DNA of 64,000 nucleotides, from the NCBI GenBank assembly GCA_965153355.1, contig OZ231128.1, forward strand, positions 27,900,001 through 27,964,000. The letters run 5' to 3'. How positions within the stretch are numbered: position 1 is the first letter of the stretch; each line of letters opens with the position of its first letter. This document shows, one piece after another, positions 63,836 to 64,000 of the stretch. This DNA is from Flaccisagitta enflata. Taxonomy: Eukaryota > Chaetognatha > Sagittoidea > Aphragmophora. The notes beneath the pieces are model-generated. The model had not been told where the DNA came from, made no database searches, and saw only the letters and a list, made by a program, of their open reading frames with translations. The position numbers and the translations under genes are program-made.

Positions 63836-64000
63836 ACATATATGTATACATCCATATGTATTTGAAGGTTTTATACTTGCCCGCATTGGTTTGAAAACTA
63901 CCAGATGTAAAGATTATTATTAGGATCGTGCCATATGTCTCTCTAACTAAAAAGTTGCTGAAGACAAAATAAAGACTTTTCATAGATATCCTTTATTCAT

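Overview
This window is a gene-poor, repeat-saturated stretch of an animal nuclear genome. Evidence for an animal: spliced exons with GT/AG borders, the 3' end of an axonemal dynein heavy chain (so an organism with motile cilia or flagella), a secreted two-domain ShKT peptide, a single-CRD TNF-receptor-like exon, a non-LTR retrotransposon and many small DNA-transposon derivatives. The species is not identifiable from the sequence alone. A marine invertebrate such as a cnidarian or lophotrochozoan is a reasonable guess. Nematodes are unlikely because they lack axonemal dynein heavy chains.

Layout. 0-12.3 kb: the last two recognisable exons of a dynein heavy chain on the + strand (361-528 and 11136-11564), separated by a 10.6 kb intron. 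The intron holds two TA-flanked MITEs, family A and E repeats, a non-LTR reverse transcriptase ORF (6624-8873) and 2.2 copies of a 0.5 kb tandem repeat with poly-Asn coding potential. 12.3-19 kb: sparse sequence, a TA-flanked MITE, then a first exon (15695-15938) encoding a signal peptide plus a cysteine-rich domain like BCMA/TACI/Grindelwald, with a possible second exon next to an inserted element with 8-bp target duplications. 19-33 kb: no genes. It holds A and B elements, foldback MITEs with target duplications (23005-23315, 24111-24682), long microsatellites, a 2.4 kb inverted-repeat satellite block built on GTTAATTAAC (about 28213-30590) and a 1.03 kb hAT-type element with a perfect 8-bp duplication (30891-31919) that contains two B elements. 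33-43 kb: a cluster of A elements and one intact small gene on the minus strand (39259-39888), a two-exon secreted ten-cysteine double-ShKT peptide with its own polyadenylation signal. 43-64 kb: mostly microsatellites and A/B elements, a recent 1.1 kb tandem duplication (49916-52122), a 785-bp (GTT)n tract, an inverted pair of degraded exon-like fragments (56.7-57.7 kb), a CpG-rich minisatellite (60.8-61.7 kb) and a 650-bp foldback near the end.

Two dispersed families dominate. Family A (about 280-800 bp, at least 13 copies) has a GC-rich head, a roughly 60-bp inverted repeat around CGGCCCCGAAGGGG, and a private minisatellite core of 19-21-bp units between the arms. Family B (about 130-540 bp, about 20 copies) starts AACAAGGCC and ends in an AGTCGCG-loop-CGCGACT hairpin followed by TAA, with a (CCGA)n tract just inside. 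Loops differ between copies while most stems stay paired. A elements are found inside B elements. Neither family matches a named family I can recall; the B layout resembles Helentron-associated elements, which is an inference. No operon-like or functional link between the three genes is visible.
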